DNA of 64,000 nt from Cryptomeria japonica (Eukaryota > Streptophyta > Pinopsida > Cupressales > Cupressaceae): the NCBI RefSeq assembly GCF_030272615.1, contig NC_081409.1, forward strand, positions 612,557,755 through 612,621,754. Direction: 5' to 3'. The notes beneath the pieces were generated by a model that ran no database searches, was not told where the DNA came from, and worked only from the letters and a program-made list of their open reading frames with translations. A program made the translations under genes and the position numbers. Below are positions 37,970-49,737 of the stretch, piece after piece (position 1 is the stretch's first letter; each line of letters opens with the position of its first letter).

Positions 37970-39422
37970 TTAAGATTTGGATGGATGAAAGGCTATGAAT
38001 TTTGGGGCATAAGGACCCAAAATGGATGAAGGAGGTGATGGAGGAATAGATTTAAGAGGTGTAGATGGAGAAATAACAATTTTGGATGCCAATCTAGATT
38101 CTTCTTTAGGCTTATGTGCATCAAGCAATTGCTTAGGGATCGACATGGTTTTTGATTTCTCATTCTTTTGTAGTTCCTTAGAACCCATTGCTTGCACAAG
38201 AGATTTAGGAACCCATATAGCTTTGGACTTTACTTTATGATAAATTGGCCTTTGTGGCCTTTTGGATATTTCTTTTACTTTTTGCATCATATTTTTCTTT
38301 GTTTTGACATGTTGATTAGATGGGACATGTTGATCCTTAAATACATGTGGATTTTTGGACATGACTTTTATGCTTGGCATCCAAATTGCTTAGAGGGTAA
38401 AATGAATGTATGGATGGATAGGAATGAAATGGAGGTCATTTGGATGGGTAGAAGATGCTTGAAGATGTGTGCCTTTGTTGATCTTGAATAGGGGATGAAG
38501 GAATATAAGGACCTAAAATGGATGGAAGGGATGAAGGGGAAGGTGTGTATTTGGACTTAGGTTTGGCAGGGATACCAACATCTTGAGGAATTTCATTGAG
38601 GCCATGACCATCAAGATTTAATTTGATATTGAGGGGTTCTTGCTTGTGAAGGTCTACCCCTTTGCCTTTATACATATCTTGACCTATAGGATACTCTTTG
38701 CTTTGAGAAGAAGATGTGAGTTCATTATGAGGTGGATATGATATGATAGGATCATGAAGTGGATCAGACTGGAGCAAAGTTGAGGAACCCATTGTGCATG
38801 TAGGGGGTTCATGAACATCTTACACCAACATTTTAGAATCATGATTGGGATCAAGATCATGTGGGGAATTGGGATCAATGACAAGCTCTTTATAAGATGG
38901 AGTGGAAGGAATAATAGGATCATCGAAGGAAATAAGATCTTGAAGTGTATATGGAGGATTAGGATATGAAGATGGGGGAACAAGGGAATCTTGTGGAGGA
39001 TCTAAAGGGATGATAGCTTCTTGTGGAGGATTTAAAGCGATGATAGGATTTCGTGGAAGTGAAGGGATAATCTGATCTTGAAAAGGAAGAAGATCATTTG
39101 ATTCCTCCTTAAAGGTTACCTTCCCTCGATGTTCAATAGGATCCTTAGGAATGATGGAGGGGATATCTTGATCTTTCTCAGGGAGTGGAATGTCAATCGG
39201 ACTTTTGATGGGATGGATAGGAATAGGGGAATCATCATGAGTGTCTAGGAAGATGGGATCCTGGTCACCAATTGGATAGAATGATAAGGTTTTAGGATCT
39301 TGATCTTGATTTGTTTCAGGACTCATTTGCTTGTGCTTTAAATCATCCTCTTGACATGGGGTTGGACTTTGAACATGCATGGTGGATTCTGACAAGGAAT
39401 TAATGTTTTGGCATGAAGGAGA
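37970..39422 (-). pseudogene. Gag-like Pro/Ser-rich ORF of the outermost element, downstream part
   Basis: Read on minus from 39422 down, three consecutive open pieces (to 38820, 38792-38436 and 38380-37970) form one Pro-, Ser-, Asp- and Ile-rich protein broken by a few stops or shifts. It contains repeated short motifs, for example SSLPSILGPYIPS and a later SSILGPYAPKF, and a Lys-rich segment with KAIWVPKSLVQAMG. No catalytic motif is seen. It continues the reading from 61984-61695 across the Copia insertion. I do not recognise the family. A structural or gag-like role is an inference from composition and position. Confidence 0.5.
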
Positions 39423-40472
39423 TGTTAGGTCCCAAAGACAACTGAGAGGGGGGGGTGAATCAGTTGTCTAATAAATTCAAACCAAAACAACTTAACCAAA
39501 CTTAATGCTTAATACTGGTAAACCAGAGTTAATGTCGGTAGACAATTTATCAGTTAGTTGCAGTACCGGTAAAGATTAATGCATGAAACAGAAAGACAAT
39601 AACATCCACAACACATAACACCAGTATTTGTACGTGGAAACCCTGTAAGGGGAAAAACCACGATGGGAAACCTTACCCACAATCAGATGATACTACTGCA
39701 GATAGTATGTGTATACAATGGGGGGTCTGCACATGCAGAAAGACCAAGCGCCTAGAGCTCACTGCTCAAACACAAATAGGAGTCACACTGACTACAATTG
39801 GATGGTTAAATCCAATAATGATGTATTGCTCAAAATAACATCTTCATATGCTAGATTAAGTACCGGTTCAGTTCTGATATGTCTTCACAAAACCTTCCTT
39901 CAACCTTCAAATTATGTCTGTGTGTATAGCTCTGCTTATTCTCACATATACCTTATTCCATCTGCATTCTTCCTTTTTTTTCGATCAAATAAGATCTTAC
40001 ATATATATCGAAGCCTAGGACCAAAATGTATAGGTCGGCTTTACAAAAGATATTAATAAAACAATTTACAAGTAAACTAATAACCAATGCAATATCCAAT
40101 TCAACATGTCAGCTTATTGCATTTACAACATTAATAAATCATCTCCATAGCATGCCGTGTTGATCTGGGATAGATAATCCTGTCGGTGCTTATCCTGGAC
40201 CTATTTGTTGGTAACAACAAATATGCAAACACGAATATACCAATGAACAAATCTTTAAGACAAAGTGTCCAAATGATGTCTTCAACGTAACCAAGTATTT
40301 TCCATGGCATTCCAAGTGCCGGTGAATAATATATCCTGCCGGTGAACCAGATACCTGTGACTGTGCATAAGTCACTTGCTTGCCGGTGAACATTGCCAAT
40401 TCCCCAAGTGCTAGAGTTGATAAGTGTTGACATCAATGACAAAACCATATCAACATATCCAAAATACCAACA
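39423..40472 (-). repeat. 3' LTR (1050 bp)
   Basis: Direct repeat of 60640-61694. A minus-strand TATA-like motif (GATATATATG) lies near 40000-40008. Confidence 0.93.
39436..39469 (-). other. Terminal LTR hairpin with C-rich loop
   Basis: AGACAACTGA (39436-39445) pairs perfectly with TCAGTTGTCT (39460-39469), a 10-bp stem 13 nt from the LTR end. The loop on the sense strand is TTCACCCCCCCCTC. The other LTR copy (60653-60688) has the same stem and a slightly longer loop. Confidence 0.75.
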
Positions 40473-40484
40473 ATCTCCCCCTTT
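40473..40484 (-). promoter_or_regulatory. Polypurine tract (minus strand)
   Basis: The minus strand reads AAAGGGGGAGAT just before TGTTGG of the LTR. It is nearly identical to the tract of the 41445-57038 element. Confidence 0.85.
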
Positions 40485-40843
40485 GGAATTCATGGCAACA
40501 CAAGATGGAAAAACCATCAAAGTGCCAAAACAAAAATGCCAAATACCAAAAACCAACAATCTCCCAAAAGAGATCATAACCAAAAATAAAAATTCAGGTA
40601 CAAAGAGTAGTCAATCTCTCCCAAAATAACAATCTCTCCCCCTAGGAGTAACATGTGTTTTTCCATATCATTCTCCCCCCCTTTGACATCAAATGCCAAA
40701 GCAATACAAAAACCAGGTTCAAATACAAAATACCAGCCTACTCAGTATACCAACTACTCCCTCTGAGAAGTAGCTCTTCTCATCAAAGCCAGAGTAAAAG
40801 ATTTCTCTGTTAGCTCTACCGGTTGATGACAAACATCAACTAT

Positions 40844-41444
40844 TTAAGTCTCTACCGGTGGGGGTATGACCCCAAGCTGATCTCTGAGATATTCAAAAGT
40901 CTCCTTAGGCAAAGGCTTAGTGAAAATATCCACAATCTGCTCTTTAGTATTCACATAAACTAGTTTTACTTATTTTGCTTCAAAATTCTCTTTCAGAAAA
41001 TTTAGTTTGATAGAGACATGTTTAGTTTTAGAATGTAGTACCAGATTATTAGATATATCAATTGTTGTTGTATTATCACAATAGATAGTTATAGGTTCCT
41101 TGCATTTTACCTTTATGTCCTTCAACATTTAAGCCATAATACCTGTGTACAGTTAGTTGCTACTACAACATATTCTGATTCAGTTGTTGATAAAGATGTG
41201 CAACTTTGTTTTTTACTCAACCAAGAAATTAGTCTGCTTCCAAGAAAAAATGCTCCGTCAGTGGTGCTTTTTTTGTCATCTACATCTCCTGCCCAATTTA
41301 TATCTGTGTATGCACATAATTCAAAGTTTTGATCTCTAGGATACCATAGACCAAGATTTGTGGTGCCTTGTAAGTACCAGAAAATCCTTTTTACTGCTGA
41401 TTCATGATTTTCTTTAGGATTACTCTGAAATCTTGAAACAATAC
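40844..41444 (-). pseudogene. Copia RNase H, 3' part of the split pol gene
   Basis: On the minus strand from 41444 the frame shows RNase H motifs in order: WAGDVDDKKST, LSTTESEY, YCDNTTTIDISNN, HSKTKHVSIK and DIFTKPLPKETFEYL. A TAA lies at 40844-40846. A few stops are present. It joins to 57039 when the inserted element and one target copy are removed. About 360 bp of non-coding 3' region (40485-40843) separates it from the purine tract. Confidence 0.88.
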
Positions 41445-41876
41445 TATTACTATTTACTAAGTTGTCATTAGTTTTATGTCCAAAGTCATCCTATATACTC
41501 TAGTCGGTTAATACTACCGAAATGTCCAGTCGATAAGTACTAAGGTGTTGGTTACAGAAGAAAGGCTAGTCACCGAGATGAGACATACCGAGCTGTCTGC
41601 CGAGTAAAGTTCATATGTCTACCAAGAAGCAAAGAAGGTATATTGAGTTAATTTAAACCGAGTGGAAACGTGTTACCAGATTCAATGAACCTGGACACAT
41701 GTGTGGAAACGTGTTACAAGATTCAAGAACACGGAACCGTTATTGCATAGGAAATTGCATTTAAAGATTTTGTATGATTTTGAGGGAGTTTATCCAATGA
41801 AATAATTTCTATGTTTATTCATTCGATAAAACATGTTTGTATGATCGATGTATGAACAAGATCACTGTTTCAGAGA

Positions 41877-41891
41877 TCTATATATACAGAG
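41877..41891 (+). promoter_or_regulatory. TATA-like box in LTR
   Basis: CTATATATACAG, conserved at about 56284 in the other LTR. Confidence 0.5.
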
Positions 41892-42575
41892 TGATTTGAG
41901 TATCCAATAGAGAGGGAAGATGATGATTTGAAAATGAAAATCATGAGAGAAGATAAGATGTGAAAAGTGACAGAGATATTCAGAGGTCACCGAGAAGGTT
42001 TTCAGAGAACAGTTTAAGGGACAGAGTATATAGAATAGGTCACCGAGTTGATCTATCAATTACCGAGGTATGCTATGAGTATGGTAATTTCATATTGAGC
42101 ACATAGAGTTTGCTATAACATTTCAGATGTAAAGTTGCAGATATTTTGTAAAGATTTTGATTGAATTATTTTGAGTTGTGATAGAAACCTTTAATAGGGT
42201 AAAAGACTCTAACAAAGTCTATAAATTGTAAAGCCTTTAACCAGGTACAACATTTTGTAAAAGTGTTTGTAAAATCCTTTAGCAAGGTAGATCTAAAGAT
42301 CTTGATACTCCTAACAGGGTAAGCTATCAGAAATAGCTAAACATGTAGCTCTAACCGAGCAACGTTTATTATTGCAGTAGTGAAGTTGTGGGTGCCATCC
42401 CCACCGCAATTTTTCTCTCTAACCATGAGTTTCTGCGTAACCAAAATCTTTGTGTTATGGAGTGAAATGTGTATGGATGTTATTTCTGTGATTATGTTTC
42501 AGTTTTATATATGTATGAGATCAACAATATTCAATTTATTTTTATGAGTAAAATTGTTGTTGAAGAAAAGTTTTG

Positions 42576-42608
42576 AAGTACTGATTCACCCCTCCCCTCT
42601 CAGTACTT
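42576..42608 (+). other. Terminal LTR hairpin with C-rich loop
   Basis: AAGTACTGA (42576-42584) pairs perfectly with TCAGTACTT (42600-42608), 24 nt before the LTR end. The loop TTCACCCCTCCCCTC is almost the same as in the host Copia element although the stem bases differ. The 3' LTR copy near 56980-57012 keeps at least 8 pairs. Confidence 0.75.
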
Positions 42609-42634
42609 TAGCTTTCCTAGCCAAACCTAACAAT

Positions 42635-42647
42635 TGGTATCAGAGCA
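42635..42647 (+). promoter_or_regulatory. Primer binding site, tRNA-Met type
   Basis: TGGTATCAGAGCA, two bases after the LTR. Confidence 0.9.
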
Positions 42648-42655
42648 ATACTCTT

Positions 42656-43945
42656 GGAAAAGGGTTTTACAGCCTAAAGAGAAAGATCCTATTAATAGAA
42701 GGTTATAAACAATCACGCAGAATTGTGAATCTTCAAGAAGAATTGGATCATGCTAATCAAGTGATTGCAGACATGCAGAGACAAATGCAAAAATCACTGA
42801 AAGTTAGAAGAAGATTGTCTAATGATTTATAGGACTCACAAGAGTTGGTGGAACAAATTGAGACATCATCTGAGAATAGCATATCAGAAGAGTCTGAAGA
42901 AATGATTGTAGAATTGAAAGAAAAGAACAAAGCACTAAATGAACAACTAAAAGCAATGAGAAGGGAACATGAGTATTTCAGCACATAGATGACTGAAAAT
43001 CTTGATGCATTGAGAACAACTGAAGATAACATAAGAGATATAGAAAGAGAAAAACAATAGCTAGAAGAAATGGTATCTGAAAAGAATGATGACATCACAA
43101 GGATGACTGGAATTCAACACAATCTGTCTGATCAATTGGGTTATGCACATCATGAAGCAACTCTAAAAGAAAATGAGAATCAAGCATTGAAACTTGAATT
43201 ATCAAGATTGATCGATGAACTTGAAGCAGAAAAGAAGTCAAAAGAAATACTGAAGAAAAGTTATGAAGTGTCAAGAATGTTGGATGAGCAACTAAACATA
43301 AGATCACCCAACAAATCTGCCGGACTCGGTTAGAAAAGAAACAACTCTACCGAGAAAGGAGAATCATCAAAGAAGGCTGGAAACAAAGATAAGTTGAAAG
43401 ATAAGAAGCCTATTTGCAACTACTATGGAAAACAAGGACATACTGCCAACATGTGCCGAATTAGAAAAGGTAAGCAACCGAATGTCACTAGGTCTGCTAG
43501 TTATTGTTACAATTGCAATAAGTATGGTCACACATCTAATCAATGTAGAACAAAGTCTGTTAACAATCATCAAAAGGCAAAATTCAAGGGGTTTTGCAAA
43601 AATTGCAATAGATATGGACACAATACCGAGAAGTGTTGGTTTAAGCAGAAAAACAATATGTGGTCTTCACACCGAGCAAATACTAGAAGCTACCGAACTC
43701 ACACAGATCTTAACCGACAATATACTGCAGTACCATTGGATTACAATACAAGGATATGGTGTGAATGTTGTGGAAGATACAGACATATAAGTGCCAATTG
43801 TATGATAAGGTTTGGAATGAACAACCGGAGATCATGGAGAAATCCTGGAATGGCATGCTTTCATTGTCACAAAGTTGGACACTTGGCTAAGGATTGCAAA
43901 GATCAACCTAGAGGAGATCATGAAGAGATAAGAATCAAATTATAG
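42656..43945 (+). pseudogene. Gag-like protein with coiled coil and five zinc knuckles
   Basis: One frame runs from the priming site to 43945 with four in-frame stops (42830, ~42986, ~43058, 43331) and no frameshift. The first ~220 codons are Glu/Lys/Leu-rich with coiled-coil character. Five CCHC-type knuckles follow: CNYYGKQGHTANMC (43415; second Cys replaced by Tyr), CYNCNKYGHTSNQC (43505), CKNCNRYGHNTEKC (43595), CECCGRYRHISANC (43760; RH where GH is usual) and CFHCHKVGHLAKDC (43856). Knuckles of this type bind RNA in retroelement nucleocapsids; one or two is usual, so five is exceptional. No clear capsid core is seen and the start codon is uncertain. It may have packaged element RNA. Confidence 0.8.
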
Positions 43946-44540
43946 AAAATCTGGAAAAAGAAGGAAAATGGGTCAACTAATGAAGAAAGCACCTTACCTA
44001 CCCAGTTAGGTGCATCTACTTCTAATTAATCAATAAAGGTATGAAGGTACTGCATTTTCACAAGGTTAGATCTTAACAGTTCCTATTTAATCATGAACAC
44101 AATTCCAAAATCTGCATACCTAAGATGCAACATTTTTTTATCTAGTCTTTGAATCACCAGAGAAGTCGATATATGCATTAACTTGTCTAGTCGGTAAAAG
44201 CATATAAGAAAGTTAGTCGATTTAGTGGAACTGAGTGCATTTAATGCTTATCTTACCTAACTGCATGAAGCCCGATAAGGTAAAAGGGTGTATTTAAAGT
44301 TCTTTGTGTGGTCATTTTACACTTACCAGTTTTCAAAGAGCAGAGCTAAGCGAATCAAAGGCGATCAAACATTTCCAGAGCGAATTTCAAGGTATTTTCA
44401 CACAATCCTAAACGCATTTTCAAGCAAGTTAACCGATCAATATCAGTTGTGAATATTTGCATTGTATTTACTAAGTCGAAAGCATTTTCTGGTTAGTTGA
44501 AACCCTAAGCTATTTTCGTTAGTAGAAATCCAAGTTTGAA
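43946..44540 (+). other. Non-coding spacer between gag-like ORF and ORF2
   Basis: About 600 bp with stops in all frames. No splice or promoter signal stands out. Confidence 0.5.
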
Positions 44541-44832
44541 ATGGCTCCCAAGATGTAGAAACCCGTTGTAGTTGAGACTATTGAGAAGCCCTCACTAAAG
44601 TATTCCTTACCCCCCAAAGTGGCATCTGAACCCAATGAGAAAACTGCATTTTCTCTTATTCCAAATAGGGTTTTGTTGGTTGAAGATGTCAGGTTTTATA
44701 CTAAGTGCCGTGTTGAAGAACTAGGTCATACCAAAATTAAGGACATGTATGATGAATTATGCACCGATGGAATCCTAGATAGTAAGTTTGAGCATATCAA
44801 AGTTAAGGGATTGACCAAAGCCCTAACCTATC
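44541..44832 (+). pseudogene. ORF2 of the polymerase-less element, 5' part
   Basis: The ATG at 44541 (MAPKM) is followed by a TAG at 44556, then 91 open codons up to the insertion at 44833. The frame is the same as in the pieces after 52498, so this is the N-terminus of one long protein. The sequence is Lys/Glu/Val-rich without a recognised motif. It ends in the target duplication CTATC. Confidence 0.65.
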
Positions 44833-45840
44833 TGTAGCGTCGTAAATTGTACGCACTTGCTAGGGTGGTACAATTTCACACCTAGTTTAGCACCCGCCTT
44901 GGCGCATTTTGCATTTTGCATTGCATTTCCCCTTTAGCACTTAATTAATTAAATTAATTAGGTCTAAGGTCCTATTTTATCATCTCCCATATCATAAAGT
45001 TGGGCCCTTTCATTAAAGTGTGCCCCTTTCATTTTATTCTTCCAATACATCATTTAATCAAAAACCCTAATTAGGTCCTATTTTGAACTTGGGGGCTTGA
45101 TTTCGGGGGTCAAAACATCTCGAAATCACCTGTAACTTCGGGATTCTCTCTAAAATCATCATATCTGACGGCCCTAAAAATTTGGTGAAAAGTTGTTGGG
45201 ACCATGGCGCCCGTGCAACATGGTCCCGGACATTTTTCCCAAAATTTTGGGAGCACGATCCAATCATAAAACAAGGCTTAACCCCAAGAAATTGGCGGGA
45301 TATTCAATCTCTAGGTCGGCCAAAAGTCGAAATTAAGACCTAAGGTTTCATACATAAGAGCTCTCTTTCTTCATTTGAAAGGATCCGATTTTTGGCTTTG
45401 AAGGACCTTCTATGCAGCGAAAGAGCAGATCTTTGAAGGCTTCAACAACATTCAACATTCCTCTATCAAGCACTTATCAAATTCATTCATCCACTTAGGG
45501 CTTGGAAGACATTGAAGAACAATAGCAAATTACCGACTGAAGATTGGCTTGTACTCCTCCCTTGAGGGTTGGGTATGATTTCATGTTGTTTTCATGTCTT
45601 TGCATAAGCTTCAATATATCCTTTATTCATGCTTTAGATCACTTTGCATCTTGATTTAGAGCATTTACATTATCATTTACAAGCAATTAGGGTTTACTTT
45701 CTAGGTTGCTCTAGTTTGCTTTCTTGCATTTAAGGACCTTGCACACACACTAGGTCTGCACACACAATACATTTTACAATACAACTTGGCTATTCGTGGA
45801 GGTGGAAATCACTGAAGCGGGGGTTTGACTAAGGCAAAAC

Positions 45841-45850
45841 CCTATATAGC
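45841..45850 (+). promoter_or_regulatory. TATA-like box in LTR
   Basis: CCTATATAGC, repeated in the 3' LTR at about 51823-51832. Confidence 0.5.
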
Positions 45851-45975
45851 CGCCTAAACACCTTTTCAGATATAAGTGCAGGTTTCGGGACTCGGACGAC
45901 GCCGCAGGTTGCAGATCCGGGAGAAGCAGACTGAGACCGACCTTCCCACCAAATTTCAGAGAAAAAGACCAGGAC

Positions 45976-46056
45976 AGGGGCGTGGGGCGCCCTGGTCCCT
46001 TCTGGGCGCCCTGGTCCCTGGGACAGGGGCGCTGGGCGCCCTGGTCCGACAACATT
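45976..46056 (+). repeat. GC-rich GGCGCCCTGGTCCC repeats in 5' LTR
   Basis: About three copies of a GGGCGCCCTGGTCC core with spacers. The other LTR (51957-52076) has more copies. Confidence 0.8.
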
Positions 46057-46494
46057 TTCAGCATTTTTGACAGCTTTTTCCAAAGTGCAAAAACAACAGT
46101 TTCCGGAGCAGTTTTAGGGGCCGAATCAGGACAGTGGCGCCCGCGCCCCTGTCCCGAACATTTTCAGTTAGATTTTAACTCCGGGTACACACCTGCATTC
46201 TTATTTCATCCTTGTATTTACAGCTTTCCATTGTTTAAGTTCAATTCTGCAATCTTGTTATTAGTTCATACTTGCACTTTGGGGTTAGGGATTGAACTTG
46301 CATCATTTGATCTTCCAATTTCAACAAAGGAATAGAAATCCTAATAGATATCCCGTGCTCTCTCTTTCACAAAAAGAATTAGCCAATTGTGCGATATCTC
46401 TAGGCTCTTTCGTATTCCGTAATGTGTGTCAAAAGGTAGGATTAGGGCATGTTAACCTAGTCTCGCTTTTTCCCCTACACATTTTGGTGAACCC

Positions 46495-46512
46495 GACGTG
46501 AATCTATCATTG
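46495..46512 (+). promoter_or_regulatory. Putative primer binding site, tRNA not identified
   Basis: TGGTGAACCCGACGTGAA starts three to four bases after the LTR and has the TGG start of a tRNA 3' end complement. It is not the tRNA-Met type used by the other elements. Confidence 0.6.
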
Positions 46513-46641
46513 CTTCCTCTTGCATTGCATTTGTTAGATCTAGATCTAGATTTAGTGTGTTTTCATTTCATTTTCATTATAAAAAAAAAAAAAAAAGTGT
46601 GTTTCTTTGCATTGTGTGTTTAAATTTTATGCAATTTCAAA

Positions 46642-49600
46642 ATGTCAGATTTTTATTTGCAAGATGTTCATATTTGTGATGATTATGAGTTAGATGAAGC
46701 TTTAGATGAATTTTTGAAACCTAAATATACCAAACCTTCATTTTACCAAAAACTCATAAACATTGTTACTATGCCATTTTGTTGTGATGAGAAAGATAAG
46801 TCGAATGATTCCTCTCAAGTGTACATTCCTATCAGCTCTTCCACTAAATCTAGTAACATGGTTGTTTTCAATGATCCCCTCTATGAAGAGATATCTCCTT
46901 TTGAATCAAAAGATAAACCTTTTAATAGATATGATCATGCTTTGTTGAATGATGCCCTTGATGCCTTTGTGTCCCCTAAAAAACACTCCCTTCATGAGGA
47001 TCCTTTTGTGCAAGAAGATGACATTATCCCTACATTTCCTAGTGATGGCCTTTCCTTTTCCAACAAAATTCCCACTAGAGATGATGAATTAATGATAAAT
47101 GCTTACCCTTCTCCTAAAGTTGGTCTTACCCATAAGCATCCCTTAGAGAAAGAAGATGAAATAATAAGCAATTTCCTTAATTCTCTCTCCCCTAAAGATC
47201 ATATTGAACATATTTTGAGGAAAGAGGATGAGTTTAACACATCTATTGATGCTCTCCCTCCTAAGGATGAGGAATTAATAAACAATGTTATCTCCTCTCC
47301 CAAAATTGACAATATTTTAAACATTCCTTTCAATGACCTCACTATTTGGGATGAACCATTAGAAGAAGGTATAGATTATTCTCTACCCCTAGCCAAAGGG
47401 GATGAAATCAAGATTGGAAACTCCCTTGATAGTTTCTCCCCTTCCTTGAATCTCAATTATTCTCCCTCTAAAAATAAAGCATCTCCCTCTCCTCAACTTG
47501 GTTCTACTCATAAGGAAACCCTAGTTCAAAGCAAGATGGTTAACATTTCTTTCAAAGATCTCCCTCTCAAAAGTGAGACTTTAGAGAGTAGTGTTGATCC
47601 TTCTCCTAGAAAGTTTATTCCCCATGTAGATCCTGTGATGATAGAGGATGATATGACCTTTCCTCTTCCTACTAGAACATCAATGCTTACCCCTTGTCTC
47701 TCTCCTAAAATTGATTTAATCCGTGATAAGATTTTAGTGCAAGAGAAGACTATCAATAATTCTTCCAACACTTTTGTTCATTCCTCTAAACCATCCTCAA
47801 TCAATTTGATACATGTGAATGAGACACCTAACAAACCTCTCTTCACTGTCCAAGGTGCTTGTCCTTCTCAAAATTCTCAACCTTTAAATAAGCCTATCTT
47901 AGTGGTTCAAGGTGGTTATGCTAATGATTCTTTTTGAACTCCTAAGAAACCTATTATTACTGTGCAAGGAGGTTATTCTTCTAAGAGCCCTTATGAGTAT
48001 GCTAAGCAACTGACTAGAGAGAGTTATCATGCGGTTGCTCATACCTATAACACAAGAAACAATAGGCAACCTAGTCCTCCTCCAGTTATCCCCACTTCAC
48101 TTCCTCCTTCCCAACCTATTCTTCCTCAAGCGCCTCGTATTTCACAAATGCTTAGTAAGGACTATGATCTCATAGAACAACTTAAAACTACTCCGGCAAA
48201 GATATCTCTTTGGGATTTGATACAAACTTCTTCTGTTCATCATGGAATGTTACAAGATGCCTTGAAAGATTTGAATGTTCCTCCACCTAATACATCTAGT
48301 AATATAGTGTCTTTGGTTAACTCTGTGATGAATCCTAAAGCTCAAATTGTGTTTACTCAAGATGAGTTGCCTACTAGTGAAATTCAACATCAATATGATC
48401 CCTTGATGATTGTGGTTATCATAAATGACACTGCTATAAGACGAACACTGGTAGATAATGGCTCTGGCCTTAATGTGTGTAGCATTAATCTATTGCATAA
48501 GATGAATGTGGATACATCCCTTATTGAGCCTGACTCTCATCCCATTCGAGGCTTTGATAATGTGGCTAAGTCTTCATTAGGTATTATCACCTTACCCATC
48601 ACAGTGGGACCTGTTACTTTGCCTACTCCTATCCATGTTATGTCGGGAAATCTATCATACAACTTGTTATTAGGGAGACCTTGGATTCACAGTATGCAAG
48701 CTGTCCCCTCTACATTGCATAGACAAGTTAAATTCATTTATAACAATAAGACATATACCTTGATAGGTGATACTAATCTTCAGTCTTGTTTACAAACATC
48801 TACTTCCAAAGGGAGTTCTTCTAAGCCTTCCTCTTCTAGTAATGACTCTTTGAACAAGATACCTATGGATAAATCATCACCCTCTAATAATCAAAATTCT
48901 TTGGATGAGCCTAAAGCTCCTGAAGAAGATCCTTCTGGACTTGAGTCTACACATGAAAAGGCTTTTGATCCTGAGAAGGTTCTCGCGGAAGATGATTGGG
49001 GATCTCTTGATTTTAATCCCACCTTTGTAGGTGAATATAGGGTTCCTCCTAGAGATCTTAAAGGTAAAAAGAAGGAAGAAACTAGAGATCAATCAGTCTT
49101 ACCTGAATCTATGAGCAATAATTTTGTGGCCGCTTCTCAAACTTCTTCTCCTCACACCTCTAATTATGAAGAGTTTGATTCTTTGTCTTATGAAAAACCA
49201 CCTTCTCTTCCTGAAATGGCTGATCGTTATGGTCGTGGTTTTCGCATTTTTGCTCAGCATGGGTATCATGGAAATGGTTGTGGCACTCATGAACAAGGGA
49301 TAAAAGTTCCTCTAGAGACTAATTTTCACAATTATGCCTTTGGACTTGGCTATAATCCCTGCAAACGCACTAAAGCATCTAAAAGACCATCTCTCAATGT
49401 GAATGCTATATTTAGTAGTGATGATGATCTCACTTCAACTAAATCATCTTCTACTTCTATCAACTCTCATTCCCCTCATAAGGAAATCTTGGCAATGAAC
49501 AAATCTCTTTATGAATCCCCTCAAATTTCTAAATCCACTTATGAATCTTTATCTCCTATTCATCATAAAGTCCTTTCCTCCAGGGATAAGGCTCTAATAA

Positions 49601-49737
49601 ATTACACTCATCCCTCTTCTAAGAGTTCTTGTGACTTTTCTTCTTCAATTTTATACATGTTTTTGATCTCACTTATAGTTGAGCATTTAGCATGTCATAT
49701 TCAAATACCTCATTCAATCTATCATGTCTTTAAATAA
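46642..49737 (+). pseudogene. Gypsy-type gag/protease ORF with one stop (1,031 codons)
   Basis: A single frame runs from an ATG at 46642 to 49737, interrupted only by TGA at 47935-47937. Codons 1-390 are acidic and repetitive, with recurring SPK and KDE motifs. Around codons 395-450 three units with VQGG or VQGA recur, and the stop lies between the second and third. A segment resembling the ISLWDLIQTS region of Tat-type gag-pol follows. The retropepsin-like domain has DNGSGLNVC at 48454, where the usual active site is D-T/S-G, and a GRPWIH motif ~65 residues on. Near 49216-49360 is a Gly-rich G-patch-like segment ending GLGYNP. The protein would process and package RNA, but the N in DNGS raises doubt about activity. 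Readthrough of the stop is possible. Confidence 0.82.

Larger units (their letters stand above)
41445..42632 (+). repeat. 5' LTR (1188 bp)
   Basis: Matches 55866-57038. It contains a TATA-like GATCTATATATACAG near 41877. The first base pair of the terminal TG is changed to TA. Confidence 0.93.
44833..46491 (+). repeat. 5' LTR (1659 bp)
   Basis: Begins TGTAGCGTCG and ends CCCCTACACA. It contains a TATA-like CCTATATAGCC at 45841 and GC-rich repeats at about 45976-46056. Confidence 0.95.

Noticed and set aside
45829-46335. Overlapping frames on both strands with Gly/Pro-rich translations
   Set aside because: They arise from the GC-rich repeats in the LTR and have no stable frame between the two LTR copies.
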